A stretch of 64,000 bases of DNA from Lepidostoma basale (GCA_022606425.2 JAHDVF020000101.1:681001-745000), one strand, 5' to 3'; positions 9,974 through 20,654 are shown, counted from the first letter of the stretch. The notes: a model not told the origin generated them from the sequence alone. A program made the numbers and translations.

Positions 9974-10002
9974 TAATGTTCCTTCTTCCTAACTAACTAA
10001 CT

Positions 10003-10112
10003 AACTAACTAACTAACCATCACGCCGTCTCCCCGGAGGGGTAGGTCAGAAAGAATGGAACGCCCCACTGTTCTGTCCTGACATACTTCACTCGCTTCCT
10101 CTACATTTAGGA
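10003..10112 (-). mobile_element. LINE A 3' tail
   Basis: Reverse-strand family A 3' end with a clean (GTTA)n tail (CTAACTAACTAACTAAC on the + strand at about 10000-10017). Only ~30 codons remain before a J fragment takes over. Confidence 0.75.
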
Positions 10113-10267
10113 ATGCTCGGAACCAATTCTTTACAGTTTCGAAGAGATGGACATCTCATAACCCATTTCTTTAAATTAATCAGGGGATATTTCGAGAACT
10201 CGGCCGTGCTAGAGGGCGTTGGTCTTTTTGTCCTTGATAGATTTCTCCGACAGCACATATTGTTTTA
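10112..10267 (+). mobile_element. LINE J coding fragment
   Basis: Encodes MLGTNSLQFRRDGHLITHFF, LIRGYFENSAVLEGVGLFV and LRQHILFYQTA, then stops matching J exactly where repeat U begins, so it is truncated on both sides. Confidence 0.65.
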
Positions 10268-10610
10268 CCAAACGGCCGCACACTGGATCCATTTGGCAAA
10301 AACAGTGACTTAGGGGACTTACTCCGAATTTTGCCCTGATTTTTTTGAATTAGGTCCTTTGTGTGATTCCAAACTACTTTTACATTTGAACTTTTCTTGA
10401 TATAACTGCTAATTTCCAAGAAAAAAAATGTTGTTGTTTTTTTTGTATGAAGCAAAACTGATTTTTGCAATTATTTCGGAATCAGGTGGATACGTCAAAA
10501 CCAAACTTAGTAGGGATTATAGAGGACATAATCCTCTACATTACTTGTTCCGACATCTACTTCATATCTCTGCCCGTTATAATTTTTAATTAATTGTTAC
10601 GAGTATAAAG
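10268..10610 (+). repeat. Dispersed repeat U
   Basis: A direct copy of 62138-62510, sharing GCACACTGGATCCATTTGGC, ATTATTTCGGAATCAGGTGG and TAGAGGACATAATCCTC. No recognisable protein. I cannot assign a class. Confidence 0.65.
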
Positions 10611-11023
10611 TGGTTTCGGATTTTTTGTAAGATGCATAAATATGCTTATCACCTCAGAAATACAAAGTATATAATAAAAGAAAAAGACAAATAAAACATC
10701 TACAACACAAAGTATGGCGAACATAGAAGAAAATGCAATGTTTTAAACAAATTATTATAAAACATTTGGGTCCGTCGATGGGACAGCCCTATCTCCCGAA
10801 GCAACAGCGACTAGCGCAAGGAGGGGAGACAGTATTTGAAAAATAGATTGCGTATCATCGCCGCCATTGGCCTCCTATTCTTCCATACTCTACTTCTTCT
10901 CGCCTCTCGTCCATCCGCGATCCTCTCCTCAGGGAGGCTAACGACCCCCATCGCTGCTTACCCCTTTTAAAGAATTGCGAAGATATAAAAAATGAACACA
11001 ATCCCTGGTTTGCGGTCTCATCA
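10611..11023. other. Unassigned intergenic sequence
   Basis: About 400 bases with no supportable feature. A moderately GC-rich patch lies at 10780-10960. A scrap at 10670-10700 (CAAAGTATATAATAAAAGAA) resembles the flank of the repeat at 155-260. Confidence 0.4.
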
Positions 11024-11470
11024 CTAATGTATGGAAGCGTAGCATGGAACTGGCAGAGATGAGATGAGTTCCCTAAGACGTATGTGTGGTAGAACGATAT
11101 ACGACAGAATCTCAAATGCTGATATAAGAAAGGAATGTAGAGCGGAAGAAGGTATGAACAAAATTATGAAAGGATCGCAGCGTTGGTACGGACATATGGA
11201 ACGCATGGATGGAGAAATAATGGTTAAGAAAGTATACGTTAATGATGTAAATGGGATACGGAGTCGAGGTAGACCGAGTAAAACATGGCATGACCAAATC
11301 AATCCAATTTTAAAGGTTGGTCATGTTAGATGTCGGAGGAATCGACGTGCGTGTATGACTCGTTGTATGAATGTGGAGGAAGCTAGAGAGGTTTGCCAGG
11401 ATAGAGTAATGTGGCGGTCCATTTTCTCTGCCTTCCCCTGCGGAGAAACGGCGTGATGGTTTGTTTGTTT
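11024..11470 (+). mobile_element. LINE A 3' end
   Basis: Encodes MSSLRRMCGRTIYDRISNAD, then [34 protein letters not shown] and the family end SAFPCGETA (stop at 11454-11456), then GATGGTTTGTTTGTTTATT. The tail is GTTT rather than GTTA. This is a younger-looking subfamily (CRRNRR, SAFPCGET) like the copy at 15687-15977. Confidence 0.85.
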
Positions 11471-11475
11471 ATTAA

Positions 11476-12385
11476 AAAATGAAAGAGCTGAAAGGGTTGG
11501 ATGTAGGTGCCAAAATGAGCGAAGTGTCAGTAAGCTGTCTCTTGTATGCGGATGACGCTGTCCTTCTTGCAGACAACGAGCATGAACTACAAGTCATGGT
11601 GAATAGTATATATGAGGTATGCATGCGAAATGATCCGATGATGAATGTTAATAAGTCCAAGTGAAAAATAAGAAATCATGACAGTCTGCAACATTAGCGT
11701 GAATGGTGAAAATTTGCAGTAAGTAGATGAGTTCGTGTATTTAGGTAATTAGTTTACAAAAGATGGGCGAGTGGAGAGGGATGTTGAAGGAAGGGTTGGG
11801 GAAGTCAACAAAGTGAATGGTGCACTTAAAGTTGGCATCGCAAACAAAAACCTACCCAAAAAAGTTAAGATGGCAGTGCACAATGGTGTTCTTGTGCCGA
11901 CCCTTATGTATGGAAATGAAGCATGGAACTGGCAAAAGAAGGATGAAAGTAGAATTAATGCAGTAGAAATGAGATCTCTTAGACGAATGTGTAAATACTC
12001 TGTGTATGATAATGTGTCGAATGAAAATATAAGAAGTGAATGCGGTGCGAATGATGGTGTTATGAACAAAATAATGAAAGGATCATTAGGATGTTTTGGA
12101 CATACGGAATGAATGAATGAAGAAAATATGGTAAAAAAAATATGTTAACGATGTAAATGGAACCAGAACTAGAGAAAGACCGAGGAAAATGTGGAACGAT
12201 AAAATAAATCAAATATTGAATGTCGACCATGTGAGGAGTCAGGGAAATCGACGCGCGTGCATGACACGATGTATGAATGTTGAGGAAGCGAATTGAGAAA
12301 TATGTCAGGAAAGAAAAGTGTGACAGTCCATTATTTCTGCCTATCCCTTCGGGGAGACGGCGTGAAGGTTAGTTAGTTAATTTTT
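11476..12385 (+). mobile_element. LINE A, RT C-terminal half to tail
   Basis: Starts within the reverse transcriptase: [20 protein letters not shown] contains the YADD catalytic box (about 11542-11553). It continues through GRVERDVEGRVGEVNKVNGA and the [16 protein letters not shown] and [12 protein letters not shown] blocks to a (GTTA)n tail. Several stops and frameshifts occur, for example after NKSK at 11664 and near 12110. Confidence 0.85.
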
Positions 12386-12520
12386 TTTTTAATATTTCGT
12401 GAAAATGTAAATGGCACCCAGTCAAGGTTCAAGGAGCTTACTAATTTCAAAGCCATCTGCTCATAGAATAAACCGCGACTGGGTTGGTGTTGTAGTTTAA
12501 TCTAGATCTTTAGACTAGAA

Positions 12521-13744
12521 CACAGGTTCCCAACCTATTCTTGATCACCGCTCCTTTTACAACAACAAAAAATTCCGACGCCTCTTTTCCCATAATATGA
12601 ATGCAAAATATCAAATCAATTTGGTTAAACATTATCTATACCTATTTATGATAAAGGCAGAAAGAATGAACCGCCACACTGTTCTGTCCTGACATACTTC
12701 TCGCGCTTCCTCTACATTCATACATCTTGTCATGCACGCACGTCGATTTCTCCGGGTCTTCACGTGACCGACAATTGATTTGATCTGTCACGTTTTCCTC
12801 GGCCTTCCTATATTTCCAGCTCCGTTCACGTCGTCGTTTACATATACCTTCTTCACCATTCTGTCTTCACTCATTCTTTCTATGTGTCCAAACCATCTTA
12901 ACGACCCTTTCGTTATTTTGTTCATAACACTTTCATTCGCACCGCATTCACTTCTTATATCATTTACACTCCATTATATACAGATTTACACAAATTCTTC
13001 TTAAAGATCTCATTTCTATTTTATTTATTCTACTTTCAGCTCTTCCATACACTTGTCCATATATATGAGTAGATTAAACAACCATGGGGACATTATACAC
13101 CCCTTTTTGACACCTTTATTGATATCAAACCAGGCTGTAAGATCTCCATTTACTCTGACACTAGCAGTGCTTCCCGTATACAGCGACTTAATTGCCGTGA
13201 TCAGTTTTGTACTTATTCCATATTCAGACAATATTTTCCATAGCTTAACGCTATATACGCGATCAGATGCTTTTTTCAAATGGACAAACGCACAGAAGAG
13301 TTTACGGTTTTTGGCCAGAAACTTCTCTGTCACTATACGAAGTGCAAACATTTGATCCATACATCCCCTGCCATTCATAAAGGCGCCTTGCACATCTCAA
13401 ACTCTGTCACTCGTGGTCTTTCTTACTCTTTCTATTAAAATTCTGTCATAGACTTTATCAATAACACTCAAAATACTAATAGCTCTGTAGTTTGCACATT
13501 CCATATGGGATCCTTTTCCTTTATACTGAGGCATGAATATTGCTCTTCTCCAGTCGAGTTGGGTATATCCTCCCTCTAAACATTGGTTGAACAGTTTTCA
13601 TATCCATGCAGAAACTACTTGATGAAATGGATTTTCGTATAAATGTTTATGTTTCAATAGTTTCTAAAATAGTATTGCTACCGCCCCAGGTATCGGGCCA
13701 GCGGGCAGCGTCCTCAGGAAAAGTGCCCCCATTGGGAACCCATG
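12521..13744. mobile_element. hAT-like element with 8-bp TSD
   Basis: The ends CACAGGTTCCCAACC and (inverted) CATGGGTTCCCAAT are flanked by the same 8 bases, GACTAGAA (12513-12520 and 13745-13752). An 8-bp duplication and CA..TG ends are the hallmarks of hAT elements. The interior is mostly a nested LINE A copy, and I see no transposase, so it was probably a non-autonomous element. Confidence 0.75.
12655..13640 (-). mobile_element. LINE A copy inside hAT-like element
   Basis: The reverse strand carries two non-adjacent parts of family A: the 3' region (12655-13000) and an RT segment (13393-13025) with GAFMNGRGCMDQMFALRIVT, LFCAFVHLKKASDRV and [18 protein letters not shown]. These correspond to RT motifs around the first catalytic Asp (here inside the AFV.LKKA block) and the GxxQG/SP-type block. 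The middle with YADD is deleted. Confidence 0.75.
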
Positions 13745-13752
13745 GACTAGAA

Positions 13753-14284
13753 CTTGCATTTTAATGTTGGGTGTAAAACCGCCTGGACAATGTAAAAGAC
13801 TACCGAAGTTTTATGAAACACAAACATGCATTTTAAGAAATTTTCCGAATTCCCAACGCCCTTAAAAAGAAGGAACGAAAATAAGGAATAAGAAGGGCCG
13901 TCAGGAGAGTTCCAGCTCATCAGGGTTGGTGCCAGACGGGCCCTGCTATAAAGGAAATGAGAGCGCTGGAAGACCATGCACTATCTGAGGGTGGTTGTGC
14001 GAGTACATTGAGAATATACAAATAAACATCGCGTCTTTAAACTATACTGCACTCTATTCAAGGAGTATAAGAACGTTTATTGGATAATGGTATAATTTAT
14101 CCGTGAGTTGATTTAGGGAGAAGTTTAATCTCCTGATCCAAGAAACGCGGGCGCGGGTTCGAACCTAGGTAAGGCTCGGATATTTATCAACGTTAATTAT
14201 TTTTTTTGACGCTCTTATTGGGGATATATAGTGAAAATGTCATTTTTTGTTTTATATGTTTTCTAATGAATTTATTTTCTATTT
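13753..14284. other. Unassigned intergenic sequence
   Basis: No gene is seen. A CTATAAAGG box at 13952-13960 and AATAAA at 14022-14027 give a vaguely LTR-like look, but no second LTR or TG..CA ends could be established. Confidence 0.35.
14105..14170 (+). repeat. tRNA-like segment, possible SINE relic
   Basis: GGTTCGAACCT at 14156-14166 is a perfect B-box-type sequence preceded by a pairable GGGAGAAGTTTAATCTCC stretch. No full cloverleaf can be built with confidence, and no second copy is seen. Confidence 0.35.
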
Positions 14285-14408
14285 TTGAGTCGGAGAAATC
14301 GACGCGCGTGCATGACACGATGTATGAATGTTGAGGAATCGAGAGATATATGTCAGGAAAGAAAAGTGTGACAGTCCATTCTTTCTGCCTACCCCTTCGG
14401 GGAGACTA
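14285..14408 (+). mobile_element. LINE A 3' fragment
   Basis: Carries only the last ~38 codons ([16 protein letters not shown] region, then the SAYPFGE end). It stops at GGGGAGAC before the usual tail. Confidence 0.7.
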
Positions 14409-14785
14409 TAATAAAAATATTTGTTTCACTAAATACACCATTTTTAAAATAGCAATATATTGACAGATATCAAAAAGTTAGTATTTTTTAGATTATTATA
14501 TTGACAGGGGTAGGAGATGCTTTTAACCACCCTACGCATTTGAACGTACGTGATACGTTCATTTTGACTGTACCATTCTGCGCTATCCCGTATCACGGAC
14601 GCGCTTGAGAAAAAGTAATGTTTCTAAAATATACAAACTGTTAGGGATACGCGCGTGTGCCAACAACACTTGACTACAAGTCTTCGCAAATATGATAGTT
14701 TTACAATGGACAGGCGAAGTGTGCGGTCGAGTCTTTGACATTTCGTAATTTGAAAAAAATAAATTAAATTATAATTAAATTTCAT
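14409..14785. other. Unassigned intergenic sequence
   Basis: AT-rich with one GC-richer patch (14520-14610). Nothing recognisable is seen on either strand. Confidence 0.4.
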
Positions 14786-14789
14786 TAAC

Positions 14790-15599
14790 CCATTGCAACC
14801 CAAAGTCGGCGAATCGCCGGTCACGTTCAATTTGTCACTGACTCACAAAGCCGGCGGTTCACTGGTTTGTCTTTGAAGTGATTTATTTAACATTAAAACT
14901 GAATGACAATAACTTTATTCATAAAAATGACATAAACAAGTATATTTCGGTTACTGGTTTCATAATAAAATGTAATAGTCACAATTTATTTCACATTATT
15001 TATTACAAAATATTACGATATTTTAACATCTGTCAATACCTCCAAAATGGCCGAAAGCACTCGTAAACAAACTCGTCGCGCTTGTAATATTTCATCAAAT
15101 GAGCAAAATACAGCGAATACTTTTGGAAAGTGGCAGTGGGAGTGAAGTTGGTGAATATTCTAGTGATTTTACGCCTTCGAACAATGTTTTGGAGCATTTA
15201 AATAGTGAAAGGGATGTGTCAAGTGACAGTAAATTCTGGAGAGTATCCTGTCTTCCTAATGTTGAACCATCTCTCATGAGTTTCTGGTAGTATAGGTACT
15301 ATATACAATATATTCATTTACCTGTTCTCAATAGATGCCTTAAAAATAAAATTTGAAATGTCTGTTGATGAAATAAACTGATTTGATTTGATTAGTTCCA
15401 TGGAACATCACTTTCAAAACTACCCGGGGATGAGCCATAACGATCTAGCTTACGAACAAAAAAAATGATGCTTTTATGTTTTACCATTTTTATTTTGCGT
15501 GTAATTTAGTCTTAATGTTATTGTAATAATAAAAAATGTCAAAATTAAATAGTTTGTTGTATGAACAAATTATGTCATCTTTATTAGTGGTGCAATGGG
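14790..15599 (+). mobile_element. piggyBac-like element with TTAA TSD
   Basis: The ends CCCATTGCAACC and (inverted) CCCATTGCACC are flanked by TTAA on both sides (14786-14789, 15600-15603), the piggyBac signature. Inside, a short frame (15099-15235) encodes an acidic, Ser-rich N-terminus (SGSGSEVGEYSSDFTPSNN) like that of piggyBac transposases. A J-type 3' end (15236-15395) then replaces or interrupts it. The DDE core is gone, so it is inactive. Confidence 0.75.
15236..15395 (+). mobile_element. LINE J 3' UTR inside piggyBac-like element
   Basis: Only the J 3' end is present (CTTCCTAATGTTGAACCATC to AATAAACTGATTTGATTTGA), showing severe 5' truncation and the (GATTT)n tail. Confidence 0.75.
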
Positions 15600-15686
15600 T
15601 TAATAAAAACCTGCTTGTTTTTGCATGTTTCACGGAAAATTACCTGAAGTTAGGTGGTTAAAATTCAAATGAAAAGTCAAATGAAA

Positions 15687-15977
15687 CAAACAAACAAACC
15701 ATCACGCCGTTTCCCCGCAGGGGTAGGCAGAAAGAATGGACCGCCACACTACTCTATCCTGGCAAGCCTCTCTAGATTCCTCCACATTCATACAACTAGT
15801 CATACACGCACATCGATTCCTCCGACATCTAACATGACCAACCTTTAAAATTTGATTAATTTGGTCATGCCATGTTTTCTTCGGTCTGCCTCGACTTTGT
15901 ACCCCATTCACATCATTAACGTATACTTTCTTAACCATTCTTTCTCCATCCATGCGTTCCATATGTCCGAACCAACC
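15687..15977 (-). mobile_element. LINE A insertion with 12-bp TSD
   Basis: An uninterrupted reverse-strand frame encodes [34 protein letters not shown] and SAYPCGETA. The identical AGTCAAATGAAA flanks it (15675-15686, 15978-15989). The tail is (GTTT)n, as at 11024-11470. The intact frame and perfect duplication suggest one of the younger insertions here. Confidence 0.9.
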
Positions 15978-15999
15978 AGTCAAATGAAATACTTTAAAA

Positions 16000-17170
16000 A
16001 TAAGTTAATATTTAAATATTGGGGGCTTTAAAATCCCCCGTCCGACTCTGGCGAGTAGTTGCCGGAGCAGGTACCTGCACGCCGAAAGTGTTAAAATCAT
16101 AGAAGCGGGAAGATTGGTTAGTTCGCAGAGAAGAACGGAAATGGGATTACCCTGCGTCTGCCAGTGTTGGTGCTACCCTGCCTGTTGTCGCTTGCTCGCC
16201 GAGCAGCGCCACTCACTCACTCCGCACTAATATCCGAGCAAATCACCGCCACTTTAACGTTAAAAAGTCACACCTTTAGTAAACAAATGACGAGCTATTA
16301 AAATAAACAAAAGCTGGCTCTCGGGCTCCAGAACGCCTCCGCGAGTTTGAAATTTAAAAAAAAAATCGAATTTTAATAATTAACGTCCAGGAACTACCGG
16401 CCGGAGCATGTCATTGCGTCATAGCACACAATACACGGCGCGGACTTGGGTGTGAGAGTAAAACAAATAAGCAATGTCAAAATAGCGCGCGCCTGTGTGC
16501 GTGAACTTAACCAAACAATTCGCACACCAACACACCAATACCAGCGCGGGAAAATGTGCACAAACTTAGGCCATAGATAACGCACGCACCGCGCAGATAA
16601 GTACCGGCGAAATGTCGTCCGAAACGCGCAAATAACTCACTTCACTCGCGAATTCAAAAAACGAAACAATCGAACATCGCGAAGGAGCGAGCGGACGTCA
16701 CGAGCGGTAAAACTTTGCAAGTACTCAAGATGGTTTAAAACGTCAAATGGAGCACTCGAAGCCGGTATTTTGTAAGTTTAAAACCTCGCAGCGGAGTCTG
16801 CGATGTTCCCACGCGCTTTGATTGCAGTTTTAATTGCCGGATTAGTTTTTGAACTGTTGACAGTTCGCGCGGTTCGAATTCGCACCGTTTCCCGCGCGAT
16901 CGATAGATATTAATTATTGCGGCGAGCCGGCTTTTTGAATTAGGTTTCTGTTCGGCCGGAGCTATCTCTATAGTCTAGGCTGGGCCCGCTCTGGTACTGA
17001 GCTAGTGAGCTCGGCAGACTAGAGACGGAACACACTGTCGAATAAAATAAACAACAACATACCTAAATAACCGACTTGTGTCGTTCGGACTTGTGCATGT
17101 GTGGATGTGCGAGGGGAGCGCGCCCGGTGTCCGGTGCTGCTTCGCTTTGTTCCTTTACAGATCATACGAT
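16000..17170. other. GC/CpG-rich island, unassigned
   Basis: This stretch is clearly richer in GC and CpG than its surroundings (GCGCGCGCC, CCCGCGCGATCG, GGGCCCGCTC) and lacks the LINE and SINE matches that fill the flanks. I see no long frame. It could be a promoter or 5' UTR region of a gene whose coding exons lie outside, or unmethylated unique DNA. Confidence 0.4.
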
Positions 17171-17179
17171 ACATATTCT

Positions 17180-17620
17180 AAATAAAAAAAAACACATTAA
17201 AATAATGTTAATGGCTTTGTTTAATAGATAATTTTATGCCATTGTTGTTTTTAATATGATTTCGGGCATATGAGCGCCACGGCTAGCTCGAATGAAGCGT
17301 AATCGTGAAATCCAATTGTCGACAATTATCGTCTTTATGGATGCGTATTATCCACAATGGTCTTCCGAATACCTTGCTCGGATGGACGATTATGTCGACC
17401 GTAAAATTGATACAAATTGTGCAAATTTATTATGATTTTCAAAATAAATTTGCACAATTTGCAAGCCCGGTTTTGACATCAGTCTATTCATGGTGAAATG
17501 GCAAAACGTACTGAATACAAATCAACTGTCAACTGCCAAATTGACAGTCTGTAGAAATAATGTTGCCAGTTTAAATACGAAACCCCTAAAATAAACACCC
17601 TATATAATACATATTATATC
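17180..17620 (-). mobile_element. Tc1-like transposon end with HTH relic
   Basis: A diverged, shortened copy of 63180-63615, sharing CATATGAGCGCCACGGCTAG, the TTGCACAATTTGCAAGC segment and the terminal block ending in AACACCCTATAT. The N-terminal transposase frame is broken. Confidence 0.65.
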
Positions 17621-17704
17621 AGTTTCACTTTTACTAATGTTATAGTTTCATTTTCCGCCTGGTCTTAACTTTCAGCTTAAGTAATATGTATATCTTGGAT
17701 TAAC

Positions 17705-17885
17705 TTCTTATTCTTCTTCAAGTGCCCTGTCGGGTCCCCCCAACGTTGGCGATCAACTCGGCGAACCTGTCCCTGTCCTGCGCCGCTCGGAACAGCTCCT
17801 CCACACTTTGGATGCCGGTCCACCCCCTCACGTTTCGCAGCCAGGACATCAGTCTCCTATCGGGTCCTCGGCGTCCCTCAATGGA
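17705..17885 (-). mobile_element. LINE H C-terminus
   Basis: The reverse strand reads GPDRRLMSWLRNVRGWTGIQ, then SVEELFRAAQDRDRFAELIA and NVGGTRQGT before a stop. The tail is GAAGAAGAATAAGAAG. The WTG.....LFR.A.DR..F..LIAN pattern is a common ending of non-LTR retrotransposon polyproteins. Single copy in the window. Confidence 0.7.
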
Positions 17886-18495
17886 TTAACTAATGTGAGA
17901 AATAAAAAATAATGAAAATATAAGATGTGAATGAAAGTCTTTTGAACAAAATAGTGAATTTTTTTTTTTAAATGTATATTTAGTTAAAATCCACTAATAT
18001 TTGGGTCTTTGACCGGTTTCGGCAGCTCGCTACCATCTTATGGTAGTTCTGGTGGTTCTGCAGCGAGCTGCCGAACCCGGTCGACGACACAAACATTAGT
18101 GGATTTTAACAAAATATACATTTGAAAAAGATTTTTTTAAATTTAATTTAATTTTCATTATTTATAATGAATTTCTCCCATGAAATTTCTAATAACAACA
18201 TTATTATTTTTAAATAATGAATGTCGGTTTGAACGATTTGAAAGTATGAATAAATAAATAATGGGGAAAAAAGTATTTGTTGTAAAGTTAGAAATAGAGA
18301 AAGACCAAGGAAAACGTGGCACGATCAAATAAATCAATTGTTGGCCATATGAGGAGTCCGAGAAATCGACGTGCATGCATGACATGATGTATGAATATTG
18401 AGGAATCGATAGAATTATGTCAAGGAAGAACATTGTGGCGGTCAATTCTTTCTGTCTACCCCTTCGTGAAACGGCATGATGGTTAGTTAGTTACT
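17885..18495 (+). mobile_element. LINE A copy split by a foldback
   Basis: Decayed family A sequence at 17885-17960 resumes around 18225 and reaches a (GTTA)n tail near 18490. The hairpin element at 17985-18128 lies between. Confidence 0.65.
17985..18128. repeat. Hairpin-CGAAAC foldback
   Basis: Inverted arms run outward to TAAAATCCACTAATATTTG on the left and its complement on the right. The arms contain AGCGAGCTGCCGAAACCGGTC (read on the reverse strand for the left arm), with the stem changed to GCAGC/GCTGC and the ACCGGT step. Confidence 0.65.
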
Positions 18496-18554
18496 TAGAG
18501 AATTTTTTTTTGTATATGACAGGTCTTTTGAATCCAAATGTATACGATTTGTTT

Positions 18555-18680
18555 TTAGCTAATATATTGATTCTCATGACATTGGGCAGGTAGACAATTT
18601 ATCCGTTTTATTGTCACGTGAATTCTACACCAGATCAACCACCTTCTGCAGTCTTACTCTTACCACTCTGTCACGAAGGA
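18555..18680 (-). mobile_element. SINE1 fragment
   Basis: Matches the SINE1 3' half in reverse (TTGATTCTCATGACATTGGG, GTCACGTGAATTCTACACCA) plus a displaced A-box scrap, TACCACTCTGTCACGA. The B-box segment is missing. Confidence 0.55.
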
Positions 18681-18939
18681 CGTCGCTTTGTTTGTATCCG
18701 AGAATATTCTCGAAAGCAACGTCCCAAGAACCAGAGATGTTAATAAACTTTGCCGCAAACCAATCTCTGGGATTGATTTGCAGCAATTCATTCAATAATA
18801 ATAAAAAACTGTATTCATTTCAATCTGTAAAATTAGTGGTTAGATAAACATTCCGCTTTTCAAGAGGAATATCTGAATGCTCTCGTATGAAGCCCTTAAT
18901 TTGTAATGTGGAATTATTTAAATAATTTATGACACTAGT

Positions 18940-19060
18940 GTACTGGGTTTTTACTCCACTTTATTTTGTTTTATCGAACATCGTCAGGATGTAAAATACT
19001 GTTTTGTTTTTGTAACCCTGAAGAAGCTCCGCGAAATCTGTTGGTTTGGTAAAATAAAGC
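18940..19060. repeat. Hairpin-CGAAA foldback, degenerate
   Basis: The arms TTTTACTCCACTTTATTTTG and its near complement flank CATCGTCAGG on one side and CCTGAAGAAGCTCCGCGAAA on the other. CTGAAGA is exact, but the GAAAC step is GAAAT. Confidence 0.55.
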
Positions 19061-19068
19061 AAAGTAAA

Positions 19069-19367
19069 AAATAATAATTAAATAAAACGATGTTTTTTAA
19101 CTACTTCCACTTTTGTCTTTATTTAGACAGCGACCGGTTTCGCCAGACTCGCTGGCATCGACAGACTGGTAACACTATTGTAAACTTAGTCCTTTATATA
19201 CATACAGATCAGGGGTGGTAAACATGATCTGTATGTATATAAAGGACTAAGTTTACAATAGTGTTACCAGTCTGTCGATGCCAGCGAGTCTGGCGAAACC
19301 GGTCGCTGTCTAAATAAAGACAAAAGTGGAAGTAGTTAAAAAACATCGTTTTATTTAATTATTATTT
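19069..19367. repeat. Long foldback, 140-bp arms
   Basis: The arms 19069-19210 and 19226-19367 are near-perfect reverse complements around a 15-base spacer. Each has GCCAGCGAGTCTGGC, CGAAACCGGTCGCTGTC and an outer stretch with CTTTATTTAGACAG. The transcript could form a hairpin of about 140 bp. It sits directly against the 18940 foldback. Confidence 0.85.
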
Positions 19368-19429
19368 AAAATGAACTTCCATCAAGAGATTTCAGTAAAA
19401 TCATTTGATCAAAGTAAAAAAGTACATAA

Positions 19430-20140
19430 ATAATTAATACGAATTAAAATGTCTGATTTCTAGAAGTTTTATTAACATAAAATATATTTATTATTATTCA
19501 CTATAATTGTTATTTTTTTGGTATACTATATACGGAAGCGAAGCATGGAAATGGCAAAAAGGGTTGAAAGTAGAATAAATGCAGTGGAAATGAGATCTCT
19601 TAGACGAATGTGTGATACTCTGTGTATGATAGAGTGTCTAATGAAAATATAAGAAGTGAATGCGGTGCGAATGATGGTGTTATGAACGAAATAATGAAAG
19701 ATCATTAAGATGGTTTGGACACATGGAAAGAAAGAATGGTAAAAAAGTATATGTTAACGATGTAAATGGAACTAGAAATAGAGGAAGACCAATGAAAACG
19801 TGGCACTATCAAATAAATCAAATATTGAATATCGGCCATGTGAGGAGTCAGAGAAATGGACGCGCGTGCATGACACGATGTATGAATGTTGAGGAAGTGA
19901 GAGAAAAGTGTGGCAGTCTTACCCCTTCGGCGAGACGGCGTGATGGTTAGTTAGTTAGATTTTTTTGTTGTTGTTATTTTTAACAAAAATATTTTGTTTA
20001 TATTGGTTATTGGTTCGGATTACGACGTTTTCATTCGTATTAATTAAAATATGTTATTACTATAAAATTAAATAAAACTTATTTTATACTTCGTATTAAT
20101 TAGTAATTAATTATGGAATTTTACATCATTGTTTAAAAAA
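19430..20140. repeat. P3-type foldback split by LINE A
   Basis: AATTAATACGAATTAAAATG with TTCTAGAAGTTTTATTA (19431-19480) and the complementary end with ACGTTTTCATTCGTATTAAT (20025-20050) then TTTTACATCATTGTTTAA are the two sides of a P3 element (see 32684-32911). A LINE A copy lies in the middle. Confidence 0.55.
19509..19955 (+). mobile_element. LINE A 3' end
   Basis: A decayed copy from the EAW(K)WQK region to a (GTTA)n tail. The frame at 19723-19950 encodes [17 protein letters not shown] and KTWHYQINQILNIGHVRSQR, and an internal deletion removes the usual CQER block. Confidence 0.8.
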
Positions 20141-20224
20141 AGTAACGAGTAAGCGAATATTATAAATTATTTTTAGTAATATTTCTGATCTTATAATAAT
20201 TAAAAAGAAATCTGTAATTCATTG

Positions 20225-20645
20225 CAAGTTGGACCAGACACTGGCGCGCTCCCCATTCAGAATAAACACGTGACGTCACTCGGCGTAAACAAACAAACAA
20301 ACACACGCGTCGCGCTTTAACGATCCATTAGCGCATTCGCGGCCACACACACACACCCGCACGGCCACACAGCCACACGGCCACACGGCCACACGGCCAC
20401 ACCAGCGCGCCAGATAACGAGCAATAACCAATATAATACTAACTCATAATACGCGCTCGCTTACATAACCGCGGTGACGGCCACGGCGGCTCCCCTGCAG
20501 CAAGAGGTCCAGCGAGAGGCCCAGCACCCCCGCCCCGCCCCCGACCAGGACTACCGCAACCTAGACATCGATGGACAATATAGCCCTCACAATAAATTAC
20601 ACACTAGCAGCACGTACCTATAGGCTGTATGTAAGTCAATTTGAT
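20225..20645. other. GC-rich island with possible coding stretch
   Basis: CpG-rich unique-looking DNA like 16000-17170. A forward frame after a CCCCTGCAG acceptor-like site (20483-20497) runs through QEVQREAQHPRPAPDQDYRN and DIDGQYSPHNKLH to TAG near 20622. It could be a terminal exon or chance. No partner exon was found. Confidence 0.3.
20338..20406 (+). repeat. Minisatellite (GGCCACAC)n
   Basis: Begins as CACACACACACCC and continues as tandem CGGCCACA units, four to five near-identical 8-mers, inside the GC-rich island. Confidence 0.8.
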
Positions 20646-20654
20646 AGTTAGTTA

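Noticed and set aside
10000..10020. (CTAA)n runs as telomeric repeats
   Set aside because: They are the (GTTA)n tails of LINE A, always directly after its coding end and four bases per unit, not five.
13753..14060. An LTR with TATA-like CTATAAAGG and AATAAA
   Set aside because: No second LTR, no TG..CA ends with duplication, and no primer-binding site found.
20483..20624. A terminal coding exon ending LHTSSTYL
   Set aside because: An acceptor-like site and open frame exist, but there is no upstream exon, family match or conservation evidence. Kept only as a low-confidence note.
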